Below are positions 1 through 7,694 of a stretch of DNA of 60,888 nucleotides, one piece after another. The notes below the pieces were generated by a model. The model was not told where the DNA came from, ran no database searches, and worked only from the letters and a program-made list of their open reading frames with translations. The number at the start of each line of letters is the position of its first letter. Positions within the stretch are counted from its first letter, which is position 1. The position numbers and the translations under genes are program-made. Source of the stretch: Treponema sp. (lineage in GTDB: Bacteria; Spirochaetota; Spirochaetia; Treponematales; Treponemataceae); the NCBI GenBank assembly GCA_016281495.1, contig JAEEIU010000052.1, positions 1 to 60,888 of the forward strand, in the 5' to 3' direction.

Positions 1-112
1 CAAGTTCAAAAATTTCTTCAGAATCTTTTTCCATTAGGCATAGATTATTTGATGCACATGAAATGAATGACAAGCAAATTATTAACAAAATAAGATTTTT
101 CAGTTTTTTCAT
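1..112 (-). CDS. Lipoprotein, N-terminal part (runs off window)
   Basis: The first 37 codons of a minus-strand gene are visible. They start at an ATG 4 nt after a GGGAGAG-type ribosome site. The product begins MKKLKNLILLIICLSFISC, a basic start, a hydrophobic stretch and an FISC lipobox, so it is probably a lipoprotein. The stop of an upstream reading frame overlaps this ATG as TAATG, suggesting translational coupling to the RHS-tip gene before it. By position it could be an immunity lipoprotein for that tip, which is inference only. The rest lies outside the window. Confidence 0.7.
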   Translation of the reverse strand, partial: MKKLKNLILLIICLSFISCASNNLCLMEKDSEEIFEL

Positions 113-697
113 TATTCTCTCCCTGTAATTAACAATGCCCATCCATCTGCTTTTGTTTGTCGCATGTAAGGTAATAATCCATATATTTCCTCACTACCAT
201 ACTAATGGTGCAGTTCTATATGAAAGAGGTTCTGCATCTTCTGGGTATTTTCCATCTGGATCCACATACTTAACCGGATTATTCCCCGCATAGTGATACA
301 AGTTTCCGTTAACAGAATTGTAGATGCCACCCATACCCGGGAGATTACCTGCATCGCTGGCATTTCCCTTGCCGGCCGCAGGCACATACTCACCGAGGGC
401 CGGATCCACGCTGATCCAGCGGCTGTACTTGGGGTTCAGGTATCGGGCACCGTTGGAATTTTTGAAAAAAAGTTCTCCGTGTGAGGGATTTTGTCGTTTT
501 AAAATTGTCTCCGACGTGATATATGAATCTGTAAGAAATGCATATTTAACAAGGAATAAGACGAGTTCTTGGAATGAGTTTAAATCATAATCCAATTCTG
601 TTGCTTCTGTTGTCAACAGCACCGTGAGGATGTTTTTATTCTTTAACATTCCAATGTTGTTCAACTTTTCACTTTCCCCATTTGATTTATATTTCAT
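112..697 (-). pseudogene. Frameshifted RHS-repeat tip (RHS core C-terminus plus tail)
   Basis: An open frame from 697 to 194 encodes 167 residues. The middle is the conserved end of an RHS repeat core: GARYLNPKYSRWISVDPALG, then NLPGMGGIYNSVNG, then YHYAGNNPVKYVDPDG. The upstream YD repeats of a full RHS protein are absent. The frame stops at 194-196 just after the core. In a shifted frame the sequence continues YGSEEIYGLLPYMRQ... and ends with a stop overlapping the next gene's ATG (TAATG). I read this as one gene broken by a small indel near 194-205; a sequencing error would look the same. The segment before the core (residues about 38-60) is hydrophobic and resembles that of the second tip at 1015-1935. 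Tips of this kind are polymorphic-toxin cassettes in known RHS systems. Confidence 0.7.
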
Positions 698-800
698 TGT
701 CTTCTTTAAGATATTCTTTAAAATCTTCTACAAATTAAAGTAATAACTTCTTCATCTGAAGGTACAGAAGATGTTAACATAATTTCATCGACTAAATAAT
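687..800 (-). pseudogene. C-terminal gene remnant, possible immunity protein
   Basis: Between the two RHS-tip genes a frame reads VDEIMLTSSVPSDEEVITLI and then hits a stop. The adjacent frame reads VEDFKEYLKEDNEI and ends in a stop at 687-689. Together they look like the acidic end of one small protein split by an indel. It overlaps the end of the 72-aa membrane gene and the start of the first RHS tip. The position after a toxin tip suggests a decayed immunity gene, but the fragment is too short to assign to a family. Confidence 0.35.
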
Positions 801-1003
801 ACTAAAAGAATAAGACAAAGAGACGGAATTGTTACAACAAAACCAATTATTCCTCTTACCACAAAAGTTTTGTCTATTACATAATCTCCTTTTATAGGAT
901 GCTTTAACATCCCCTTTCCTATAAGAAACAATTTTACGGACAAAAATAAATAGTACAAAATCAATAATAACAAAAGTATCAATCCTAGTGTTGTTATATT
1001 CAT
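785..1003 (-). CDS. Small two-helix membrane protein after RHS tip
   Basis: The 72-aa product starts MNITTLGLILLLLL. It has two predicted membrane helices (residues about 4-27 and 48-70) joined by a short basic loop. I chose the ATG at 1003 because an AAGGAG site lies 5-6 nt upstream and overlaps the stop of the RHS-tip gene. An upstream in-frame start at 1021 lacks a good site. The gene begins 11 nt after the RHS tip ends, so the two are likely co-transcribed. Position and size suit an immunity protein for that tip, but no family is recognised. Confidence 0.6.
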   Translation of the reverse strand: MNITTLGLILLLLLILYYLFLSVKLFLIGKGMLKHPIKGDYVIDKTFVVRGIIGFVVTIPSLCLILLVLFSR

Positions 1004-1014
1004 GTTTTTCTCCT

Positions 1015-1935
1015 TTACCAAATGAAAGTACCACCAGCAGGCAAAACAATATCATTAACTTGAACGTATGGTAATAAAAAGGTAGATGGTATTGATGCCA
1101 AAGGTGTTTTCTTTTTTTTATCTTGTGCTGATGTAAAAACCAACGCACCATCCGCCATAACATACATTCCAGCAAGAAATCCTGCGGGATCTATGATAGT
1201 TAAGACTGTTCCTCCAACAGGTCCAATTATCATTTCTGTAATTCCAATTATTTTTTGCAATGTTGCTTCTTCTTGAGTAAGTGTAGAACCTTCAGGTTTT
1301 TCCCGCCATGTTTTAAACGTACTAGGAAAAAGAGATTCAATATAATTACATACATATTTTTCATCTGAAAAAGAGTGCACTATTTCATTTTCTTTAGCTA
1401 ATTGAAATTTATAATCATGTGCACTTAGAATATAATAAGGAGTGTAAGCATCTCCAATATCTTGAAGATCATCAATATTAGCAGTAATGGTTTTGTTTTC
1501 ATCATCAATATCATACAAACCAGTAGGATCCACATACTTCACAGGATTATTTCCCGCATAGTGATACAGATTCCCGTTAACAGAATTGTAAATGCCACCC
1601 ATCCCCGGAAGATTACCTGCATCACTCGAATTACCTTTGCCAGCCGCAGGCACATACTCCCCCAAAGCCGGGTCCGTGCTGAGCCAGCGCGAATATTTGG
1701 GGTCCAGGTATCTGGCACCGTTGCGTTTTAAAATTGAAATTTCCTTATGATGTGTAATTTTTCGTTTTGAAAAAATATTTTTAGAGGTATTATCTGCTAA
1801 AATAAATGAATATATGAACAAGAAGAAGATTAAATCAAAAGATAAACACATCTCTTGCTGTTGGTTCAGTACGTTTAGAAATACCAGTAGTGGAAGTTGT
1901 TTTAATCTTTGGTCTTGTATTAATTCTTTGTTCAT
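1015..1935 (-). CDS. RHS tip with variable C-terminal domain
   Basis: This 306-aa frame carries the RHS core end at residues about 70-145 (GARYLDPKYSRWLSTDPALG, NLPGMGGIYNSVNG, YHYAGNNPVKYVDPTG). About 160 non-conserved residues follow and end VLPAGGTFIW. In known RHS systems the domain after this core is the toxin; this one has a possibly membrane-embedded stretch (IIGPVGGTVLTIIDPAGF) and no recognised catalytic motif. The first 28 residues look like out-of-frame translation, because another frame there reads more like protein (see 1835-1967). A start at 1851 (MCLSFDLIFFLFIYSF) would give a signal-like hydrophobic N-terminus. No full-length RHS protein is visible, so this is an orphan or silent tip, or a short stand-alone version. 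Confidence 0.65.
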   Translation of the reverse strand: MNKELIQDQRLKQLPLLVFLNVLNQQQEMCLSFDLIFFLFIYSFILADNTSKNIFSKRKITHHKEISILKRNGARYLDPKYSRWLSTDPALGEYVPAAGKGNSSDAGNLPGMGGIYNSVNGNLYHYAGNNPVKYVDPTGLYDIDDENKTITANIDDLQDIGDAYTPYYILSAHDYKFQLAKENEIVHSFSDEKYVCNYIESLFPSTFKTWREKPEGSTLTQEEATLQKIIGITEMIIGPVGGTVLTIIDPAGFLAGMYVMADGALVFTSAQDKKKKTPLASIPSTFLLPYVQVNDIVLPAGGTFIW

Positions 1936-1967
1936 TCTTTATACTTAATTCAAATCCTTCCAAACTA
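1835..1967 (-). pseudogene. Tail fragment of a lost gene, possible older toxin tip
   Basis: One frame reads SSLEGFELSIKNEQRINT, continues to KRTEPTARDVFIF and stops at 1835-1837. It overlaps both the end of the 222-aa gene and the start of the RHS-tip frame. Its composition looks more like real protein than the annotated RHS N-terminus on the same DNA. Its end (VFIF) resembles the aromatic end of the neighbouring tip (TFIW). It may be the last piece of a displaced toxin tip. The fragment is short, so this is tentative. Confidence 0.3.
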
Positions 1968-2613
1968 CTGGACTACCAAAAAATGTTTTTTCATATTTGT
2001 CTAAATATATATACATACATCTAATTTTTTTTCGTCCCAATACCGTATCTGTTTTTTTTCCATTAAAAACGTTAAACGCGTCTTCATCTCTTCCTTCTTT
2101 TAGCATATCTAAAAAGACTTCATCAACAATTTGAAATGAGTTTAATTCATCAAGAATACAATCATAATTATTTAGAATATCAAGAACATTCTTGGTATAA
2201 AAAGGAGATTCTCCTATTTTATAATAAACGTCATCAAACTCATTATATATATCGAAATCGAAAGAGTAAAAACGTTTTTTTAAGACATCATATTCACAAG
2301 ACATAAAACAAAAATTACCAAATCGAGGTATTCTTTCAAAAACTAGGTTTTCACCTTCGTAAAACACGTTTTTTAAGATTATTTTGACATCTCCGTCCAT
2401 TTCCAAGTATAAATTAAATATTGGATCGAAATCTTTTATCTGTTCTATACAGGAAATCTTTTTCAAATGAGAATTCTCTGAAATCTCAGAAATCATCTTT
2501 TTCTTTTTGGATTCACAATTTCTGGCAGAATTAAAAAATGGAATCTCACATATGAAAAAAAATGCAAAAAAAACAGCTAATGCACATAGAATATACAACA
2601 GAACTTTTTTCAT
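1945..2613 (-). CDS. Membrane-anchored hypothetical protein
   Basis: The 222-aa product starts MKKVLLYILCALAVFFAFFF, one N-terminal membrane anchor or uncleaved signal, followed by an acidic, aromatic-rich soluble domain. The ATG at 2613 lies 7 nt after a GGAGG site; a TTG six bases upstream is less likely. The gene sits directly before the RHS-tip patch and is AT-rich like it, so it may be accessory, perhaps an immunity or effector-associated protein. No family is recognised. Confidence 0.6.
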   Translation of the reverse strand: MKKVLLYILCALAVFFAFFFICEIPFFNSARNCESKKKKMISEISENSHLKKISCIEQIKDFDPIFNLYLEMDGDVKIILKNVFYEGENLVFERIPRFGNFCFMSCEYDVLKKRFYSFDFDIYNEFDDVYYKIGESPFYTKNVLDILNNYDCILDELNSFQIVDEVFLDMLKEGRDEDAFNVFNGKKTDTVLGRKKIRCMYIYLDKYEKTFFGSPVVWKDLN

Positions 2614-2672
2614 TCCCAAACCTCCAATAAAGGATATCTCAAAGGGAAAGATTACAGTAAAGACAGAATGAA

Positions 2673-3731
2673 CTACTCAGCTTTTACACCTGGATTGGCG
2701 GCAAACCATTCATTCCATGCCTGATCAACCTTGTCACAGTATGACTTTTTATCTTCTTCGCTCATGAATGAGGCACGGAAACCGTTTTTGACCACTTCCT
2801 TTATGTCGTCCAGCTTGAAATGCATCTTGGAATAGATGTTCCAGTATTCATCAAGAAGCTCTACCTTAAAGAAAGTCGGGTCATCGGTATTCAAAGTTAC
2901 GAAACATCCTGCATCGTACAGCTTTTTGAACGGATGGTCTTCGATTTTAGAAACAAAATGTTTGGTAAAAATATTGCTTGTGGGACTTACTTCTAGCGGA
3001 TAATGCTTTTCGGCAAGTTCCTTCATGAACGGCTCGTCGTATGCGGCTGCAATTCCGTGTCCGATGCGCTCGGCTTCAAGGAGGTTGATGCAGTCCTTCA
3101 TGCTCCAGCTGTCCACAGTTTCTCCGGCATGGGCCACACGGTGGAGTCCGGCTTCCTTTGCCCTCTTGAACACGCTTTCGTAGTCACGGGCAGGTCCCTT
3201 TGCCTCATCACCGCCAAGTCCGATTCCAATGATGTCTGGATTTTTTTCCGCCAGAACCAGATCAAGGTTGTGTTCGGCATTTTCCAGCCCAAAAGAGCGG
3301 CTTACGTCCACTATTACCTTTATCGTTACATCGTATTTTTCTTTTGCACGTTTTATTGCCCTGGATATTCTGGAAGTCATGTCGTGAAAGTCAAATCCGT
3401 TTTTCAAGAGGGAAGTCGGTGCAAAGAAGGTTTCAACATAGACTATGTTATTATTGCGGACATACTTGGCAAAATCCTTAAAATAGTCTGAAATATTATC
3501 AACATTGACAAAATAATTCTGGATTTTAATAAAACTGGCCAAAAATCCCGGCAAATCGGTATAATTCCACAGGGCTTCAAGCTCTTCCTGGGGCATATCT
3601 TTACCGTAGCGGCTCTTGTATAGCTGCCTGATGGTCTGGTTGCCTATAACTGCTTCTCCATGAAGGTGTAATTCCGCTTTTGGAATCGCCTTCATCAAAC
3701 TATAAAAATCCCTTTTGTCCATAACCTTCAC
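2673..3731 (-). CDS. add: Adenosine deaminase
   Basis: The product (352 aa) would hydrolyse adenosine to inosine and ammonia in purine salvage in the cytosol. Family motifs are in order: PKAELHLHG (metal-binding HxH), GIGLGGDE, HAGE (catalytic Glu and metal His), RIGHG, SPTSN and NTDDP (metal Asp). Length matches the family. The start is uncertain: a GTG at 3731 lies 8 nt after a consensus -10 box and would be leaderless, while an ATG at 3722 has an AAGG unusually close. It stands alone and is divergent from the gene at 3868. Confidence 0.92.
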   Translation of the reverse strand: MKVMDKRDFYSLMKAIPKAELHLHGEAVIGNQTIRQLYKSRYGKDMPQEELEALWNYTDLPGFLASFIKIQNYFVNVDNISDYFKDFAKYVRNNNIVYVETFFAPTSLLKNGFDFHDMTSRISRAIKRAKEKYDVTIKVIVDVSRSFGLENAEHNLDLVLAEKNPDIIGIGLGGDEAKGPARDYESVFKRAKEAGLHRVAHAGETVDSWSMKDCINLLEAERIGHGIAAAYDEPFMKELAEKHYPLEVSPTSNIFTKHFVSKIEDHPFKKLYDAGCFVTLNTDDPTFFKVELLDEYWNIYSKMHFKLDDIKEVVKNGFRASFMSEEDKKSYCDKVDQAWNEWFAANPGVKAE

Positions 3732-3739
3732 TAGTCTTT

Positions 3740-3767
3740 ATTATAACACAAAATTATATAAAATCAA
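3740..3767 (-). promoter_or_regulatory. Promoter of add
   Basis: On the minus strand TTGATT (3767-3762), a 16-nt spacer and TATAAT (3745-3740) precede the GTG start by 8 nt. Confidence 0.6.
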
Positions 3768-3811
3768 AGTCCTTTGCAAGGAAATCTATTATATTTTCGG
3801 CAGAATTCCAG

Positions 3812-3839
3812 TTGAAAACAACTAAAAATAGGGTATAAT
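3812..3839 (+). promoter_or_regulatory. Promoter of the ATPase/cNMP-sensor gene
   Basis: TTGAAA (3812-3817), a 16-nt spacer and TATAAT (3834-3839). A roughly 22-nt leader follows with an AAAGGAG site 6 nt before the ATG at 3868. Confidence 0.65.
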
Positions 3840-3867
3840 ATAAATAATTGAATCAAAGGAGCACATT

Positions 3868-5187
3868 ATGAAGAAAATAGTCGTTGCCTCAACAAATAAA
3901 ACAGTCATTCAGACGGCAAAAAAAGCCAATTCCCTTTTTCCTACCTTTTTTCAATGCACCAGTTTTGGGAACACAGAATCAATAATCAGCTACATTAACT
4001 ACGAGCTGCCGGAAATCAAGGTACTGGACTATACATCCAAGGACATCGACTGCGAGGCCATCCTGGAATCAATTAACTCCGACGCATGGCTGCATTACGG
4101 TGGAACAATAGCAATATGCAAGGATCGTGAGGCTGTTCGTCAGATGGAATCCATAAAGGATGACAACATAATCTCCGTACTGACGGTGAGCGACTTTGAG
4201 CAGCATTTCGGACGACTTTTGCGCATTTTGTACCAGAACCAGAAATTCCTGTTTACACGCGGCATGCAGGACATAATCGGCGGACAGGAAGAGGGCCAGT
4301 TCGTGTGCAACAACGACCCCATGGACATACGCTTTTACACAAGCTTCCTCGTAAGCTATCTGTACACCACCAACCGCATTTCAGAAGAAGACAAGGACAG
4401 CCTACAGATGATTCTGATGGAACTTTTGACCAATGCAGTTGAACACGGCAACCTTAACATCTCATATCAGGAAAAATCCGAATGGCTCATGAAGGGCGGA
4501 GACATGATGCAGCTTTTAAAGGAACGCTCAGAGGACCCCCGCTACAAGGACAAGAAAATCCACATTTCCTATGCCATCAGGAAAAACGTGTCTGCATTCA
4601 GGATTGAAGATGACGGAGACGGATTTGACTGGAAAAAGATGCTTGCGGAAAATGACGAGGAGAACACAGGAACACACGGACGCGGTATTGCACTCAGCCG
4701 CCAGTTCGTAAAAAAGCTTGGCTACAACAAGAAAGGAAACCAGGTAACCTTCTCCATTGCAAACAAGGTCAATTCCACAAACTCTGTTCCGGGCATCATG
4801 AAACCCTTTGACGCAATCACATACAAGGACAAGCAGGTTGTATGCCACCAGGATGAAATGTCCAACGACCTTTTCTTCATTGTATCAGGCCAGTTTGCCG
4901 TTTACGTCAACAAGAAATTCACGACAATGCTCACGCCTAACGACATGTTCATCGGAGAGATGGCATTCCTTCTGAACGACAGGCGTACTGCTACGGTTGT
5001 GGCAATTGGTTCAAGCTGCAAGCTAATCAAAGTGCCAAAGACGGCATTCCTTTCGCTCATACGAAAAAATCCGCACTACGGCATCTTCCTTAGTAAAATG
5101 CTTGCGCAACGTTTGGAAAACCAAAGCCAGACCACTTATGCTGTTGAACAGAAGCTTGCCGAAATTCAGAATTTCATGCACAAATAA
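3868..5187 (+). CDS. Receiver-like / HATPase / cyclic-nucleotide-binding protein
   Basis: Three regions are visible in 439 residues. Residues 1-130 resemble a receiver-like alpha/beta fold (KKIVVAST start). Residues about 165-300 form a GHKL ATPase of the anti-sigma/serine-kinase type, with N-box MELLTNAVEHGN, IEDDGDGFDW and GTHGRGIALS. Residues about 310-430 form a CRP-type cNMP-binding domain (GEMAFLLNDRRTATV). Joining an anti-sigma-like ATPase to a cNMP sensor suggests a protein-protein signalling switch controlled by a cyclic nucleotide. No DNA-binding domain or membrane segment is seen. It has its own promoter and a strong ribosome site. The partner is unknown; the cyclase at 26979-29027 is a plausible ligand source. 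Confidence 0.75.
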   Translation: MKKIVVASTNKTVIQTAKKANSLFPTFFQCTSFGNTESIISYINYELPEIKVLDYTSKDIDCEAILESINSDAWLHYGGTIAICKDREAVRQMESIKDDNIISVLTVSDFEQHFGRLLRILYQNQKFLFTRGMQDIIGGQEEGQFVCNNDPMDIRFYTSFLVSYLYTTNRISEEDKDSLQMILMELLTNAVEHGNLNISYQEKSEWLMKGGDMMQLLKERSEDPRYKDKKIHISYAIRKNVSAFRIEDDGDGFDWKKMLAENDEENTGTHGRGIALSRQFVKKLGYNKKGNQVTFSIANKVNSTNSVPGIMKPFDAITYKDKQVVCHQDEMSNDLFFIVSGQFAVYVNKKFTTMLTPNDMFIGEMAFLLNDRRTATVVAIGSSCKLIKVPKTAFLSLIRKNPHYGIFLSKMLAQRLENQSQTTYAVEQKLAEIQNFMHK

Positions 5188-5207
5188 AACAACAGAACGG
5201 TAGCCGA

Positions 5208-6653
5208 ATGTCACTTAACTGCAACGAAATAAACCTGATACTCAAAGAACTTGAACTTGAAGGCTCCTTCATCCAAAAGGTTGTTCAGCCGTCCTACGAC
5301 ATGCTTGCATTCAAGGTCATAAAGAACGGAACACTCGCCACGATACTCATATGCACAGGCTCCCAGGTATGCCGAATTCATTCAACCAGGATGCAGGTTC
5401 CCAAAAACAAAAAGCCCCTCCGCTTCTTTGAATTCCTAAAGTCCAACGTACAGGGCATGAGGATAAACTCTTGTGTTCAACTGGGGCTGGACAGAATAAT
5501 CAAGATGGATGTTTCCACCTGGCAGCAGAAATACTACATCTACATAAGGCTATGGTCGGGTGCGGCAAACGTAATTGTCACCGACGAAAACAATGTAATA
5601 CTTGACTGCATGTACCGTCGGCCAAAGAAAAATGAAATGACCGGGCAGCCGTTCAAACCGGAAGAAAAAGAGCCTACTCAGGAAGAGATAAACGAAAGCC
5701 TTGAACGTTTCCCCATCAGGGACTTTTCCGACCGGGGAGAAGACTTCAACAGCCTTTCCTTTAGCGAAAAAATCGACAGGTTCTATTCGGAGAACGCCAC
5801 TTCACTTTCAAGGGATGCACTTTTAGCACAGGCCGAAAAATGGTACAACGTAAAGCATTCAAAAATGGAAAGCGCATTGCAGAAGCTCCTGGACAAAAAA
5901 AAGAGTTTTGAGCATGCGGACAGACTCAAGCACACGGGAGATTTGATTCTTTCCTATGCATCAGAATACAATGGCGGAGCAAACCTTACATGCACCGACT
6001 ACGATACAGGCGAAACAGTCCACATACGCATGGACGAGAAAAAAAACGCGCAGGAGAACGCAAGCCTATATTACGACCAGTACAAGAAAGCTGTATCCGG
6101 AATGGAAAGCCTTGAGCACGACATCATGCTTTCACAGAAAAACCTTAAGGCTCTGGAAGAAGAATATTCTGCCATATTAAAAGAGCAGAACGCCATCAAG
6201 ATTGAACAGATGTTGCGCCATGACACCACTCCAAAACAAAAAAATGAAAAGCCTCATCCGGGCCTTCATTACGAGGTTGACGGATGGACGATAATTGTCG
6301 GACGAACCGCAACTGAAAACGACGAGCTTTTGAGACACTATGTAAAAAGTCTGGACATGTGGCTGCACACAAGGGATTTTGCAGGCGGTTATGTATTCAT
6401 AAAGGCACGCAAGGATAAAACCGTTCCCCTTGAAATACTTCTCTATGCCGGAAATCTTGCCGTCTACCATTCAAAGGCAAGGAAAAACGGACAGGCCGAC
6501 TTATACTATACACAGGTAAAATATCTCCGCAGGGCAAAGAACGGTCCAAAGGGATTGGTTCTTCCAACTCAGGAGAAAAATATATTCATTAAACTTGATG
6601 AAACAAAACTACGACGCCTTGATGAGCTTGAACAGGCAAGACAAGGAATATAG
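5208..6653 (+). CDS. rqcH: NFACT-family protein, RqcH-like ribosome quality control factor
   Basis: NFACT proteins of the Rqc2/RqcH type bind stalled 50S subunits and add C-terminal alanine tails. This 481-aa protein has the NFACT-N domain (residues 1-180) with the conserved Asp-Arg pair in GLDRIIKMD. A helical coiled-coil region follows (about 185-340). The NFACT-R domain (about 355-470) contains DMWLHTRDFAGGYV. It is shorter than typical Firmicute members, mainly in the middle and C-terminus. It starts 20 nt after the preceding gene with a poor ribosome site, so it is probably co-transcribed with it. Older annotations would call it fibronectin-binding A-like. Confidence 0.85.
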   Translation: MSLNCNEINLILKELELEGSFIQKVVQPSYDMLAFKVIKNGTLATILICTGSQVCRIHSTRMQVPKNKKPLRFFEFLKSNVQGMRINSCVQLGLDRIIKMDVSTWQQKYYIYIRLWSGAANVIVTDENNVILDCMYRRPKKNEMTGQPFKPEEKEPTQEEINESLERFPIRDFSDRGEDFNSLSFSEKIDRFYSENATSLSRDALLAQAEKWYNVKHSKMESALQKLLDKKKSFEHADRLKHTGDLILSYASEYNGGANLTCTDYDTGETVHIRMDEKKNAQENASLYYDQYKKAVSGMESLEHDIMLSQKNLKALEEEYSAILKEQNAIKIEQMLRHDTTPKQKNEKPHPGLHYEVDGWTIIVGRTATENDELLRHYVKSLDMWLHTRDFAGGYVFIKARKDKTVPLEILLYAGNLAVYHSKARKNGQADLYYTQVKYLRRAKNGPKGLVLPTQEKNIFIKLDETKLRRLDELEQARQGI

Positions 6654-6662
6654 GACAGCAAG

Positions 6663-7694
6663 ATGAAGAAACCATACGAGACCTACAACACTTTTGCACC
6701 CACAGAAAAAATGAAGTATCCGTTCAGATTCGGCAAAGTCAAAAAGCCGTCGGAAAAACGGATTAAAAAATGGGGAGGAAAACACATGACAGAATACAAC
6801 GTCATGTACGGCTACATGACCACTCCGTTCTGTTTTCCATGCTCATTTACGATGTACAGATTCTTTCATCATGTCATATGGCACTTCTTCATGCCGCAGT
6901 ATTTTCAAAAGATTCACCTGAGGCATACTCCGGTAAAACATGTTGACCACCAGCTTGACGAAAAGGTTCCATTCAGGGAAGACTTGATCTCATGTTATAT
7001 GGATTTCATTAACGTGTGGGTCCGTCCTATTTCCATGCTCATGCACAGGTTCAACATCTTTCAGGGAGCAAAACTTTCCTGTGAATGGTTCAGATATCTT
7101 TGTCTTGTCTATCATGAGTCATACAGAATGTATTGTTATTCCATGACCACGACATACAGGCCAAAACCAACGACAAAAAAAGTCAAGGCACTTTATGCAG
7201 GAGATCCTCACTACATGTGTGTCCCTTCCCTCCACATTTCAATCGTATGCCTTTGCTTCAGCTTTTACAGGATGCTGTTCAAAAGGGAAGATTTTACTGA
7301 GCAAGAAATCGAGATGTGGAACAAGGAACTGTTTGAGCGTGCAGTTGACATAGGAGAGACGGTTCTTTACATAAAACAGCACAGCGTAAACTGCATACCG
7401 GCGGCCCTCTACATGATTACAAGAATTGTCCCTGAACTGTTTACTCCAGAGATTGCAATTGAATTTATTTCGGCACTGTTCAAGAATAAAACTGACATCA
7501 GCGAAACCGAGAGAAAAAAAATACAGGCACACATTATTTTCACATACGAACGATTCCTGCTTGAGGGTGCAATTGAAGAAGACTGGATGGATCCCGTCAC
7601 AAGGTGGCTCGACAGCTATCAAAGCCATGTTCCGTTCTATGCTGATTTAGAAAATCCGGAAGACAAAGATAGGAAACAGACGGAGAATGCGTAA
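6663..7694 (+). CDS. PAP2-superfamily-like protein, degenerate motifs
   Basis: The 343-aa product has no confident family. It contains VPSLHISIVC and, about 60 residues later, ETVLYIKQHSVNCIPAA. These resemble the PSLH and KQH...D segments of PAP2 phosphatase/phosphotransferases, but the usual final Asp is replaced. The region around residues 55-80 and 110-150 is aromatic and partly hydrophobic. It starts 9 nt after rqcH and overlaps uvrB by 8 nt, so the three genes are likely one transcript. Conservation of the motif-bearing part would suggest lipid-head-group or phosphate chemistry, but catalysis is uncertain. Confidence 0.5.
   Translation: MKKPYETYNTFAPTEKMKYPFRFGKVKKPSEKRIKKWGGKHMTEYNVMYGYMTTPFCFPCSFTMYRFFHHVIWHFFMPQYFQKIHLRHTPVKHVDHQLDEKVPFREDLISCYMDFINVWVRPISMLMHRFNIFQGAKLSCEWFRYLCLVYHESYRMYCYSMTTTYRPKPTTKKVKALYAGDPHYMCVPSLHISIVCLCFSFYRMLFKREDFTEQEIEMWNKELFERAVDIGETVLYIKQHSVNCIPAALYMITRIVPELFTPEIAIEFISALFKNKTDISETERKKIQAHIIFTYERFLLEGAIEEDWMDPVTRWLDSYQSHVPFYADLENPEDKDRKQTENA

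Noticed and set aside
1..2613. Prophage or integrative element end
   Set aside because: No integrase, phage structural gene or attachment duplication is visible; RHS tips explain the content.
3003..3491. 162-aa frame antisense to add
   Set aside because: The opposite strand carries all adenosine deaminase motifs; the antisense frame has no motif or start signal.
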